From contig JAOPKE010000008.1 in assembly GCA_025517465.1 (NCBI GenBank), positions 124,001 to 188,000 of the forward strand: a stretch of 64,000 bases of DNA, written 5' to 3'. Of this stretch, positions 31,768 to 40,748 are shown piece after piece. The position numbers were made by a program, and so were the translations under genes. The notes beneath the pieces are model-generated. The model saw nothing but the letters and a program-made list of their open reading frames with translations. It searched no databases and was not told the origin of the DNA. Numbering within the stretch: position 1 is the stretch's first letter; every line of letters begins with the position of its first letter. The DNA comes from Halobacteria archaeon HArc-gm2 (GTDB lineage: Archaea; Halobacteriota; Halobacteria; Halobacteriales; Haloarculaceae).

Positions 31768-33720
31768 ATGAGCAACCGGGCAGTCAGGACCGACGGCTGG
31801 CTGGACGGCCGGATAGACCAGATCGGTGCGGTCGCCGGCCTGCTGCTGGCGGCCGCCCTCTTCCCGCTGCGCTTCCTGACAGAGAACCTGTTCATCCAGG
31901 TCGTGCCGGTTCTCATCGGCATCGGAAGCGGGCTCTACCTGGTGACGGCCCACTTCGGGCGCGAGGACGTCGCGGCCGTCCGGTGGCGCCTCTCCGACCT
32001 GGCGGGCCGGAGCCTCGGCGGCGTGACGCTGCTGGCCGTCGGTTCGCTGGGGCTCGTCGCGACGACGACCGGCGGTCGGAGCCTCCCTTTCTTCGGCCTG
32101 GCGTCGGCCGTCGGCGCGCTGATCTTCGTCCAGGTCCTGTTCGTCCGGGACTCGGCGTTACGCCCCGGGTCGATCGTCCTGCAGGTGGTCGCCTTCGCCC
32201 TCGTGGTGCGGTTCGCGGCGCTGGCGACGACGCCGGGACTGATCGGCGTCGACAGCTGGACCCACGTCACCGAGTACGCGCAGGCGATCCGCGAGGGCGG
32301 GTCACTCGCGGCCATCGCGGACGTGAAGTACGTCGCCGCGCCGCTGTATCACCTGCTGGCCGTCGTCGCCGCCGAGGCGTTCAACACATCGATCCGGCTG
32401 GCCGTCTACGCGACGCTCGGGCTGGTGATGCCCCTCTCCGTCGTGCTCGTCTACCTGACGACCCGGCACTTCCTCCCCGTCCGCTGGTCGCTGTTCGCGA
32501 TGGCCACCTACGCCGTCGCCGACCACGTCGTTCGGTGGGGCGTCCACCTCATCCCGACGAGCATGGGGCTGGTCTTCTTCCTGGTGGTCGTCTACGGCAT
32601 CACGAAGCTGTTCTTCGTCGACCGCGAGGGGCCCGTCTTCGGACTGACGATACTGGTCGGCGTCGCCGTCGTGCTCACGCACCAGATATCGGCGTTCGTC
32701 ACGCTCTGCTTCCTGGCGGCGGCCGTGGCCGCCCAGTGGGTCGTCTGGCTCGCCGACAGGCACGGCTCGCTCGGCCGGGTCACGGCCGGCCGGGAGACGA
32801 CGAACGTGACGCCGGTGTTCGCATTGGTCTGCGGGCTCACCGTCGTCAACTGGGCGTTCACGCCCTACGGGTCGGGGACGTTCATCGAGACGATGGTCGG
32901 CAGCCTCCGGCGGGCCCTCGACGGCTCGGTCGGCTTCCTCCAGTTGATGGGGTCAGAGCCGGCCGCGGGCGGCGCCCTCGCGGCCGTCGTGACGGACGTC
33001 CCGAAGTGGGTCGAGTTCGTCGACGCGCTGGGCTTCTTCCTGCTGTTGACCGCGGTCGTCCTCGGCTCGCTGACGCTCGTCCGGAGCGACCGGTTCTCCC
33101 AGCTCTCGCTCACCTACGTCATCGCTGCCGCGGGGATGCTCGTGGTGGTGCTGGGGCTGCCGCTGTTCGGGCTGAACCTCTTCCTCCCCGGCCGGTGGTA
33201 CGCGTTCATGTACGCGCCGATGGCCATCATCGCGGCCATCGGGGTGCGGTACCTCTCGACGCGGCTCTCCTCGCGGGCCGTCGTCGCGGGCCTGCTCGTC
33301 CTCGCGCTGGTGTTCCCCGGCGCGATGCTCGCCTCGAACAAGGCGGCGCCGGGCGACCCGATGTTCGACGAGCACTACCCGCGCTACTCCGGGACGAGTG
33401 CCGAACTGGCCGCCGTCGAGACGGTGAGCGCCATCCACCCCGACGGCGCCCCAGCGCTCCAGACCGACCACCCCTACCGAACGCTGTTCACCCGCTGGCA
33501 GGGCGAGGAGGTAGAGGGGCTGGCGCTCGGTGAGGACGGCACCGTCAGCGCCGACGCCGCCGTCTACCGGGAGTACCAGACCCACGGCGCGGCCTCCGCG
33601 AGATACCAGGACGACTGGGTCCAGGTCCAGCTACAGGAATCGACCGTCTGCGGCGGCGAAACGGCCGTCCTCTACGCCAACGAGGAGGTTCGCTACTGCC
33701 AGTCGCCCGCCGCACTCTAG
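31768..33720 (+). CDS. Polytopic membrane protein resembling GT-C glycosyltransferases
   Basis: A 650-residue protein with about twelve to fourteen membrane helices between residues 20 and 530, followed by an extracytoplasmic C-terminal domain of about 110 residues with two Cys. GVDSWTHVTEYAQAIREGGSL near residue 156 sits in the first large outside loop, where GT-C enzymes (PMT/oligosaccharyltransferase type) carry a catalytic Asp. This supports, but does not prove, a lipid-linked sugar transferase. It is the first gene of a coupled set; the DUF1616 gene starts four bases after its stop. Confidence 0.7.
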   Translation: MSNRAVRTDGWLDGRIDQIGAVAGLLLAAALFPLRFLTENLFIQVVPVLIGIGSGLYLVTAHFGREDVAAVRWRLSDLAGRSLGGVTLLAVGSLGLVATTTGGRSLPFFGLASAVGALIFVQVLFVRDSALRPGSIVLQVVAFALVVRFAALATTPGLIGVDSWTHVTEYAQAIREGGSLAAIADVKYVAAPLYHLLAVVAAEAFNTSIRLAVYATLGLVMPLSVVLVYLTTRHFLPVRWSLFAMATYAVADHVVRWGVHLIPTSMGLVFFLVVVYGITKLFFVDREGPVFGLTILVGVAVVLTHQISAFVTLCFLAAAVAAQWVVWLADRHGSLGRVTAGRETTNVTPVFALVCGLTVVNWAFTPYGSGTFIETMVGSLRRALDGSVGFLQLMGSEPAAGGALAAVVTDVPKWVEFVDALGFFLLLTAVVLGSLTLVRSDRFSQLSLTYVIAAAGMLVVVLGLPLFGLNLFLPGRWYAFMYAPMAIIAAIGVRYLSTRLSSRAVVAGLLVLALVFPGAMLASNKAAPGDPMFDEHYPRYSGTSAELAAVETVSAIHPDGAPALQTDHPYRTLFTRWQGEEVEGLALGEDGTVSADAAVYREYQTHGAASARYQDDWVQVQLQESTVCGGETAVLYANEEVRYCQSPAAL

Positions 33721-33724
33721 ACCG

Positions 33725-34702
33725 ATGTCAGGAACTACCACCACCTCCGGACGCGTCGCATCGCACACCGACCTGGCCGTCGCCGCCGGCTACGTCGTCG
33801 CAGTGACCGCCGTGCTGGCGCTCGTCGGCGACCTGCCGACCGCCGTCGCCGTCCCGCTGGCCCTGCCCGTCCTGCTGTTCGCGCCGGGGTACGCCGTCGT
33901 GACGGCAATCGCGCCCGCCACGGCCACCCCGACAGGTGCCGACGGGCCCGGTGACCGCCTCGGCGTCCGCCAGACCCACGACGGCCTCTCGCGGCTCGAA
34001 CGGCTGGTCCTGTCCGTCGTGGCGAGCGTCGCCGTCGTCCCGCTGGTCGCGCTCGCGCTCGACTTCGTCGTCGGCGTCGCCCTGGTGCCCGTGCTGGCCG
34101 GCGTCGCCGCCGTCACCGTCGTCGCCGCACTCGTCGCCGCGTACCGACGCGGGTCCGGTGCAGCACGAGGTGCTGGTGCGGCGGGCGGACCGGCGACCGA
34201 CCGGTCGCTGCTGGCCGGCGTCCCGACCGACGGCATCACACTCGGCTGTGCAACCATCGCGGTCCTCATGCTCGTCGGCAGCGCCACCATGGCCGTCACC
34301 GGCGACCAGGCCGCCGAGACGGAGTTCTACCTGGTCACGGAGACGGCCGACGGCGAGTACGAGGCCAGCGGCTACACGACCGACCTCGCCGACGGCGAGA
34401 CGGCCGAGTACACGCTGGGCATCGAACAGCACAGTGCACAGCCACGGGAGTACACCGTCGTCGCCCAGTTACAGGAGCGGTCGGGCGCTGGCGCGAACGC
34501 GACGGTCGAGAGCCGGGAGGAACTCGACCGGTTCTCGACCACGGTCCGACCCGGCGACGCGACCATGGAGACGGCGACGGTGACCCCGACGACGACCGGC
34601 GAGCACACGCTGGCCTTCTTCCTCTACGAGGGGAAGGCGCCCGCGGAGCCCGACCGGGCGTCGGCCCACCGGGTCGTCCACCTGCCGGTCGAGGTGACGT
34701 AG
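33725..34702 (+). CDS. DUF1616 membrane protein (second copy)
   Basis: A 325-residue paralogue of the product of 3261-4397. After a short polar start, helices lie at about residues 18-36 and 38-60 with LLFAPGYAVVTAIAP matching the family loop. A second helix pair is near 95-135 and another near 165-185. The beta-rich C-terminal part contains AETEFYLVTETADGEYEASGY, TVVAQLQE and TVTPTTTGEHTLAFFLYEGKAP, also found in the paralogue. It starts four bases after the upstream membrane protein, so they are co-translated. Probably part of surface glycan handling; biochemical role unknown. Confidence 0.87.
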   Translation: MSGTTTTSGRVASHTDLAVAAGYVVAVTAVLALVGDLPTAVAVPLALPVLLFAPGYAVVTAIAPATATPTGADGPGDRLGVRQTHDGLSRLERLVLSVVASVAVVPLVALALDFVVGVALVPVLAGVAAVTVVAALVAAYRRGSGAARGAGAAGGPATDRSLLAGVPTDGITLGCATIAVLMLVGSATMAVTGDQAAETEFYLVTETADGEYEASGYTTDLADGETAEYTLGIEQHSAQPREYTVVAQLQERSGAGANATVESREELDRFSTTVRPGDATMETATVTPTTTGEHTLAFFLYEGKAPAEPDRASAHRVVHLPVEVT

Positions 34703-34857
34703 TCGGTAGATCACCGGACTGCGGTCGGCCGGAGTTCGGCAGTACACGATGCATAACTAACGAGCGATGCGGTGACGTTCCGGACGAGACCGGAGACAAA
34801 CGAGTGAGTAACTGATGGTATCTGACACGACGACGCGCCGACACGCAGGTGACGCGG

Positions 34858-36012
34858 ATGGCGAGTGACGTCGGTTCGGACGGCGGGGACGGGCGACCGC
34901 CGTGGCGACGGCGCAGCGACCCGTCCGGCGGACGGAACGGCTCGCCCGGCGAACGAAACGACGCCCAGTGGTCACTCCGTCGCGCGGAGACCCGACCCGG
35001 GCGAAGGACGGCCGAATCGAGTGACCTCCCGTCGCTGTCCGTCGTCGTCCCGACGTACAACGAGGAAGACCGGATCGAGACCTGCCTGGAGTCGATCCTG
35101 GCGGCCGTCGCGGACGACCCGTCGCACGAGGTGATCGTCGTCGACTCGAACTCGACGGACCGGACGGTCGAACGCGCCCGCCGGTTCCCGGTGACGGTAC
35201 TGCGGATCCCGGACGACGACCTGACGACCCCGGGTGCGGGCCGCTACGTCGGCCAGCGATACGCCACCGGCGACCAGTTGCTGTTCGTCGACGGCGACAT
35301 GCGCATCTCGGGGGAGTGGCTCGACCGCGCCCGGCGCGTGCTCGACCAGCGCGACGACGTCGCCGGCATCGACGGCCACCTCAACACCGCCGAGGCCACC
35401 GACCCCGAGCCGGTCGAGGCGCTCCGTGGCGTCGTGCTCTACGACGCCGACGTGCTCGACCAGGTCGACGGGTTCGACCCGTTCCTGCGGGCGCTCGAAG
35501 ACGTGGAACTGGGCTACCGGATCACGGAGGCGGGCTACGACGTCCGGCGCCTCCCGATGGTCGCTGCCTCCCACCCCTACTCGCCCGGGGCGGCCGAACT
35601 GCGCCGGCGGTGGCGCAACGGCTACTACTTCGGCCTCGGGCAGGCCGTCCGGAAGAACCTCCGCTCACCGCGGACAGTGTGGAAGTTCGTCGACCGGTAT
35701 CGCTACCGGGCGGCCTTCTACGGCTGGCTCGTCGTCGGGGCGGCGAGCCTGCTCGTCCAGCCCATCCTGGTGGTGGTGTGGCTCGCCGTCTCGCTCGTCA
35801 TGTTCGCCGCCGACGTCGCCTGGGAGGGTCACGCCGACGCGACCCAGCGGCTGGGCAAGTACGTCCTCAGCAGCGCCGGGTTCGTCCGCGGCTTCTTCAT
35901 GCCGCCACCCGAGCACTCGGCGTTCCCCGTCGACGTCGCCGAAGAGGTCGCCGAACCGGACGCCGTCGAGGGCCAGCGATCCGTCGCCGACGGTGGCGAC
36001 GTCGTCGAGTAG
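34858..36012 (+). CDS. Family 2 glycosyltransferase
   Basis: A 384-residue protein; the ATG at 34858 was chosen over a GTG three codons earlier. A 58-residue polar arginine-rich leader precedes the GT-A domain, which starts SVVVPTYNEEDRIETCL. DSNSTD near residue 95 and FVDGDMRI near 145 supply nucleotide-sugar and metal ligands, and EDVELGYRI near 215 is the acceptor-base region. Two helices at about 285-330 anchor it to the membrane. It transfers a sugar from a nucleotide donor to a lipid or glycan; specificity unknown. Context fits surface polysaccharide synthesis. Confidence 0.9.
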   Translation: MASDVGSDGGDGRPPWRRRSDPSGGRNGSPGERNDAQWSLRRAETRPGRRTAESSDLPSLSVVVPTYNEEDRIETCLESILAAVADDPSHEVIVVDSNSTDRTVERARRFPVTVLRIPDDDLTTPGAGRYVGQRYATGDQLLFVDGDMRISGEWLDRARRVLDQRDDVAGIDGHLNTAEATDPEPVEALRGVVLYDADVLDQVDGFDPFLRALEDVELGYRITEAGYDVRRLPMVAASHPYSPGAAELRRRWRNGYYFGLGQAVRKNLRSPRTVWKFVDRYRYRAAFYGWLVVGAASLLVQPILVVVWLAVSLVMFAADVAWEGHADATQRLGKYVLSSAGFVRGFFMPPPEHSAFPVDVAEEVAEPDAVEGQRSVADGGDVVE

Positions 36013-36176
36013 GCGACGATTGCCCGTCGCCGGTCGATGCAATGGAGACACAGCGGCTGCGTAACTAACCCGCAGGCAAGGAACTCACACCACATGATCA
36101 CCGACGACGCCGCGCCCGCTCGGTCGCTCCAGAGCGGGCCACCCGCCCACGCAGAAGCGGCGCCCGCGAGTCAGCC

Positions 36177-37616
36177 ATGACCGGCGACCGTCCCTCCAGG
36201 CGGTCGTTCCTCCGTCGCGGGGCCGCCGTCGCCCTCCCGGCCGCCGTCGCGGGCTGCCAGTTCCGAGAGGACGCGCCCGAGACGACGAGTCCGGTACGAG
36301 ACCGGACGACGGACACACCCACGCCGACGACGCCGACCTCGCGGGAGCGCCTCGCGTCGGCGTACGACGACCGGTTCGACGAGTACGTCGACGTCGTCGC
36401 CGCCGGCGCCAGCCCAGACGGATCCGAGCCCATCGACGACGTCCTGGAGCGGGTCGTCGCCGACGACACCCTGGCGTACGTCCCGGCGGGCACCTACCGG
36501 GTGAACTCGCTCCGCGTCGAGGGCGTCGAGAACGCCGGCCTGGTCGCCGAGTCACCCGACGAGACGAGCCTCGTCCCCGGCCGGCCCGCCGTCGACATCG
36601 GTCACCAGTTCCTGCAGTTCCACGGCGTCAGCGATTTCCTGTTCGAGGGGTTCACGCTGGACTACCGCGCGTCCGGCGCCGGCGGCGCGACGCAGGTCTT
36701 CTCCCGGGGCGACTTCGCGGTGCGAGACGTCCGCGTGCGCGGGACCATGCCCGACGAGTCGCTGCCGGGCAACCCCGCCGCCTTCCGGTTCGACGTCCGC
36801 GAGGAGTCGGCGACCGGCACCGTCGAGCACGTCGTCGCGACCGACGGCGGCCACGACGGGGGCAACGCCGTCGGCCTCTACGTCGGCGCCGCCCACGCCG
36901 GCACCCTCGAGTTCGTCGACTGCGAGGTGAGCAACTTCCCGAACAACGGGCTGTACGCCTCCGCGCCGGGCCGTGACGACGAGGCCCTGCGGGGCCGGGA
37001 CGGCACGGTCCACGTCCGCGGCGGGCGCTACGCGAACAACAACATCGCCAACGTCCGCCTCGGGTCGACCGACTCGACGGCGCGGGACGTCACCGTCGTC
37101 GTCGACGAGCGCCCGCCCTCCCACGCTGGCGCGATGAACGCCCGCGGCATCCGCCTGCGCAACCGGAGCGGTATCGTCGTCGAGGACTGCGACGTCGTCG
37201 TCGGCGCCGACGCCGGCGAGGGGTTCGGCGGCCTCGTCTTCCATCCGAACGCCGGGACGTCGACGATCCGGGACACGACCGTCCGCGTCGACCGCGACGA
37301 CACCCCAGCCATCCGGGCCCTCGACGACGACCCGGCGGACCCGTCCCCGGGCCCGACCTTCGAGAACGTGACCGTCACCGGGTCGGCCGCCGGCGGGTGG
37401 GCCGTCGAGATCGCCGGCCGCGCGGACGTCGCCTTCGAGGACTGCACCGTCAGCGGGACCGGTCCGGGCCGCAACGGCCTCTCCTTCACGGCCTGCGAGA
37501 ACTGCGTCGTCGACGGCGGCGAGATCGACGTGCCCGGGATTCCGGTCCGGGGACGACGGTCGACGGTGGAGACGCTCGACGTTCGAACGGGCGACGCGCT
37601 GGATAGCGAGCAGTGA
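36177..37616 (+). CDS. Tat-exported lipoprotein with right-handed parallel beta-helix
   Basis: A 479-residue protein. The Tat signal (RRSFLRRGAAVALPAAVAGC) ends in a lipobox, making Cys near residue 24 the lipidation site. A Thr/Pro spacer follows. From about residue 70 the protein shows repeated short strands with Asn/Gly turns (VRNSLRVEGVENAGLV, VENSNFPNNGLYA-like rungs), typical of pectate-lyase-like beta-helices. Related folds act on or bind polysaccharides. No catalytic triad is clear. It is one of three such exported proteins in this cluster. Confidence 0.8.
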   Translation: MTGDRPSRRSFLRRGAAVALPAAVAGCQFREDAPETTSPVRDRTTDTPTPTTPTSRERLASAYDDRFDEYVDVVAAGASPDGSEPIDDVLERVVADDTLAYVPAGTYRVNSLRVEGVENAGLVAESPDETSLVPGRPAVDIGHQFLQFHGVSDFLFEGFTLDYRASGAGGATQVFSRGDFAVRDVRVRGTMPDESLPGNPAAFRFDVREESATGTVEHVVATDGGHDGGNAVGLYVGAAHAGTLEFVDCEVSNFPNNGLYASAPGRDDEALRGRDGTVHVRGGRYANNNIANVRLGSTDSTARDVTVVVDERPPSHAGAMNARGIRLRNRSGIVVEDCDVVVGADAGEGFGGLVFHPNAGTSTIRDTTVRVDRDDTPAIRALDDDPADPSPGPTFENVTVTGSAAGGWAVEIAGRADVAFEDCTVSGTGPGRNGLSFTACENCVVDGGEIDVPGIPVRGRRSTVETLDVRTGDALDSEQ

Positions 37617-37722
37617 GGAGAGGGACCAGGACCAGTTCGGGAGCTCGGCCGTAGGTCGTTTCTACGCCCCGTCAGCCGAGAAATAACAATCGGTCGGGGG
37701 TCGGACGGTCCACCCGAGACCG

Positions 37723-39120
37723 ATGACATCGCTACGACGACGAACGCTGCTGAAGCTGGCGGGGGCCTCCTCGGCCGCCGTCGCCGGCTGTCAGGGGTTG
37801 AATCTGGACGCGGGGCAGGGAGCGGCGAAGACCGACCAGCAGGCGTCGGGTAGAGAGGTGACGACCCGGGAGGCCATCGAGACGGGACTGCTGAACGGCA
37901 TTCCGCAGGTCCGGGCGCAGGCCGACGAAGGCTCGGGGACGCGCGAGGACCCCTACCAGGTGCCCCCGGACCTGTTCGCGGACTACCACGGCACCGTCGA
38001 GTTCGGCAGCGGCTGGTTCGAGACCGACGGCGTCGAGACCGACCCGGGCTTCGACTACAGCGACACGTCGACGTACCTCAACGGCGAGGGAGTCCGGACG
38101 ACCACGCTGCGCCACGCCGCGGACGAGCCGTCGACGCCGACCGTACGGCTGGCCGGCGAGGCGGGCAACTTCGGCGGCGTCCGCAACATGACCGTCTACG
38201 GCGCCGGCGAGGGCGACCGCTCCGGCGACGCCAACATCGTCGAGACGGACGGCAACGTCATCGACTACACCTTCGAGAACGTCATCTTCCGCTGGGGCGG
38301 CGGCGACGCGCTCCACCTCGCGGCCAGCGCCAGCGGCTGTCGCGTCCAGAACGCCTGGGTCGAGAACGTGAACGGCCACGCGCTCTATCTCGGCGGGGGC
38401 AACCGGCTGAAGGTCGACAACGTCCACGCCATCGGGTCGGGGTTCAAGATAGAGGGCGCCGAGAGCCACTTCACGAACGTCACCATCTTCTCGGCGGGGG
38501 GCAACGACGGCATCGTCAACACGACGCCGGGCAACCAGTACGCCGACGTCATCCTGAAAGAGGGGCTGAACGCCGGCTTCCGGGGGACCTCGCGCTTTTC
38601 CATCTCGAACATGCACGTCGAGGGCGCGAAGCAGAGCGCCATCGTCGACGGCACCGGTAACTCGCCCATCTCGAACGTCTTCGCGCGGAACTGGGGACGC
38701 GACGACGGCTGGCGGCCGCTGCTACGGGCCAGCGGGTCGTCGGTGCGGGCCAGCGGCGTCTGGGGCGACCGGACGAGCGAGGAGTACTCGACCACCTTGC
38801 TCCGCGTCGAAGACGACGACTGCTACGTGAACGGCATCGGCGGCACCGCCGGCGAGCCGTGGTCGATCACGATCACGAGTGGCACCGAGAGCGTCCTCGA
38901 CAACGTCGCCAACGTCGACTACGAGCACGTCACCGACGAAGGTGTCCGGACGCTGATCAACCGCTGGGGGACCAACGACGGCGACCCGGCCGTCGAGGGG
39001 GAGTGGAACGGGCACGCCGACTACGCCGGCGCGACGAACGCCACCGTCTGGGATACGTCGACCGAGCCCTGGACCGCCTACCGCGCCCAGCCGGACGGCC
39101 AGAACTGGGTCGAACTGTAA
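37723..39120 (+). CDS. Tat-exported lipoprotein with beta-helix fold
   Basis: A 465-residue protein. The Tat signal (RRRTLLKLAGASSAAVAGC) ends in a lipobox at Cys near residue 23. The mature region contains many short strands with Asn and Gly at turns (NFGGVRNMTVYGAG, CRVQNAWVENVNGHALYL, NRLKVDNVHAIGSG), consistent with a right-handed parallel beta-helix. It follows a similar gene after 106 bases, yet the sequences are not close copies. Probable surface polysaccharide-active or -binding protein. Confidence 0.8.
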   Translation: MTSLRRRTLLKLAGASSAAVAGCQGLNLDAGQGAAKTDQQASGREVTTREAIETGLLNGIPQVRAQADEGSGTREDPYQVPPDLFADYHGTVEFGSGWFETDGVETDPGFDYSDTSTYLNGEGVRTTTLRHAADEPSTPTVRLAGEAGNFGGVRNMTVYGAGEGDRSGDANIVETDGNVIDYTFENVIFRWGGGDALHLAASASGCRVQNAWVENVNGHALYLGGGNRLKVDNVHAIGSGFKIEGAESHFTNVTIFSAGGNDGIVNTTPGNQYADVILKEGLNAGFRGTSRFSISNMHVEGAKQSAIVDGTGNSPISNVFARNWGRDDGWRPLLRASGSSVRASGVWGDRTSEEYSTTLLRVEDDDCYVNGIGGTAGEPWSITITSGTESVLDNVANVDYEHVTDEGVRTLINRWGTNDGDPAVEGEWNGHADYAGATNATVWDTSTEPWTAYRAQPDGQNWVEL

Positions 39121-39256
39121 GGGAATCCGGCGCATCCCGGGCGGGGTGTAGTGAGGCGTGGTTCCGGAACGGGCCACCGTGCCGTCGATCCACGCCACTG
39201 GCGACGGTACTGTAGCGAAGGCATAACTACGTGGAACGTCGTGGAACTGGGCTGGT

Positions 39257-40561
39257 ATGCCAAGCGTCGCCCTCGTCGTGCTGGACACGCTGCGGTCGGA
39301 TACCTTCGACGACCACTTCGAGTGGGTCCCGGGCCGGCACTTCTCGCGGGCCTACTCGACGTCGCACTGGACCGTCCCCGCCCACGCCTCGCTGTTCACC
39401 GGCACGTACGCCAGCGAGGTGGGCGTCCACGGCCACGCCGGCGACCTCGACTGCGACGAACCGGTCCTCGCGGAGTCGCTCCGGAACGCCGGCTACCGCA
39501 CCCGGTGTCTCACGGCGAACCCGCAGCTGTTCCAGCACGACGGCTGGGACCGCGGCTTCGACGAGTTCGTCGGCCGCGACAGCCTGCCGTCGTTCGCGGC
39601 CGACGCCTTCGACTGGGGGGAGTGGTTCGACGGCCTCGATGCGACGGGCGTCAGGCAGTACCTCGAGGCCATCTGGCGCTGTGTCCGCTCGGACTGCGCG
39701 ACGCGCGCGTCGATCCGGCAGGGGTACGAGCTGTACTCGCGTTCGGCGGCCGACGGCGGCGCGGCGGCGGTCCGCGACCGGGTCCGGGCCACCGACTTCG
39801 GCGACGAGGAGTTCCTGTTCGTCAACCTCGTGGAGACCCACACGCCCTACCACCCGGCGCGGCCGGACGACGACCCCGTCACGGTGGTCGCCGCCGACGC
39901 CTTCACCGACGAGGAGACGGACCTCCAGGCTGCCCGTCGGGCCTACGAGCGCTCGGCGGCCTATCTCTCGGACCGCTACCGCGAGATATTCGACGAACTC
40001 TCCGAGAACTTCGACTACGTGGTCACTCTCTCGGACCACGGCGAGCTGTTCGGCGAGCACGGGATGGTGAACCACTCCTTCGGTCTCCACCCGGAACTGG
40101 TCCAGGTTCCGCTGGTTATCAGCGGCGACGGCGTCGCGGACGACGTCGACCACGGCGTCGTCAGCCTGCTGGACGTTCACCGGACCGTGGCCGACCTGGC
40201 GGGCGTCGACGTCGACTCCCGTGGCCGGAATCTGCTGGCGGCTGACCGCGAATCGCGGGACTTCCGCACGGAGTACCACGGCCTGCTCCCCTTCCACGAG
40301 GCCCAGTTCGCTCGCGAGGACGTCCCCGAAGCCGAGTACGAGAAGCGCGACGCGCCACTGTCCGGGTTCGTCTCCCGGACCGGCGCCTACGCCTACGAGA
40401 CCCACACCGACGGCTTCCGGACCCTCGGGGAGTTCGCCGTCGACCCGCGCGAGCGCCTCGACGAACTCGACGACGCGGTCGACGTCCGGGCGGTGACCGA
40501 CGGCGACCCGACGGTCGACGAGGACGTCCGGGACCGGCCGGAGCGGGTCGGCTACGCCTGA
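39257..40561 (+). CDS. Sulfatase/alkaline phosphatase superfamily hydrolase
   Basis: A 434-residue protein starting at the ATG at 39257, with a TATA-like GCATAACTAC about 33 bases before it. The N-terminus VALVVLDTLRSDTF provides the first metal Asp residues. SHWTVPAHASLFTGTY near residue 36 occupies the nucleophile position, with Thr or Ser rather than the Cys converted to formylglycine in canonical sulfatases. VTLSDHGELFGEHG near 257 supplies the second metal pair. No signal peptide, so it is probably cytoplasmic. It may act on sulfated or phosphorylated glycan precursors. Confidence 0.85.
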   Translation: MPSVALVVLDTLRSDTFDDHFEWVPGRHFSRAYSTSHWTVPAHASLFTGTYASEVGVHGHAGDLDCDEPVLAESLRNAGYRTRCLTANPQLFQHDGWDRGFDEFVGRDSLPSFAADAFDWGEWFDGLDATGVRQYLEAIWRCVRSDCATRASIRQGYELYSRSAADGGAAAVRDRVRATDFGDEEFLFVNLVETHTPYHPARPDDDPVTVVAADAFTDEETDLQAARRAYERSAAYLSDRYREIFDELSENFDYVVTLSDHGELFGEHGMVNHSFGLHPELVQVPLVISGDGVADDVDHGVVSLLDVHRTVADLAGVDVDSRGRNLLAADRESRDFRTEYHGLLPFHEAQFAREDVPEAEYEKRDAPLSGFVSRTGAYAYETHTDGFRTLGEFAVDPRERLDELDDAVDVRAVTDGDPTVDEDVRDRPERVGYA

Positions 40562-40700
40562 GCGCGAGGGTGGGGACGCTGCTCGACGCCGGCATCTGGC
40601 TGCGTCGGTCGACGCCGGCGCTCGTGGCGTCACTCGGCGTGGTCGGTGAATCGCGAAAACAGCGTTCAGCGAGGAAAACGGACGCGTGACCGGACTCGGA

Positions 40701-40748
40701 GACAGCCGACCTCGGGGACAGCCGACCTCAGGGACAGCCGATGTCCGA
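40701..40748. repeat. Three tandem 16-bp repeats across a stop codon
   Basis: GACAGCCGAC recurs at 40701, 40717 and, with one change, 40733. The third copy encodes the last residues (DIGCP) of the gene at 40728-42641 and the stop TGA is formed at the junction. The pattern looks like replication slippage at the gene end. Confidence 0.75.
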
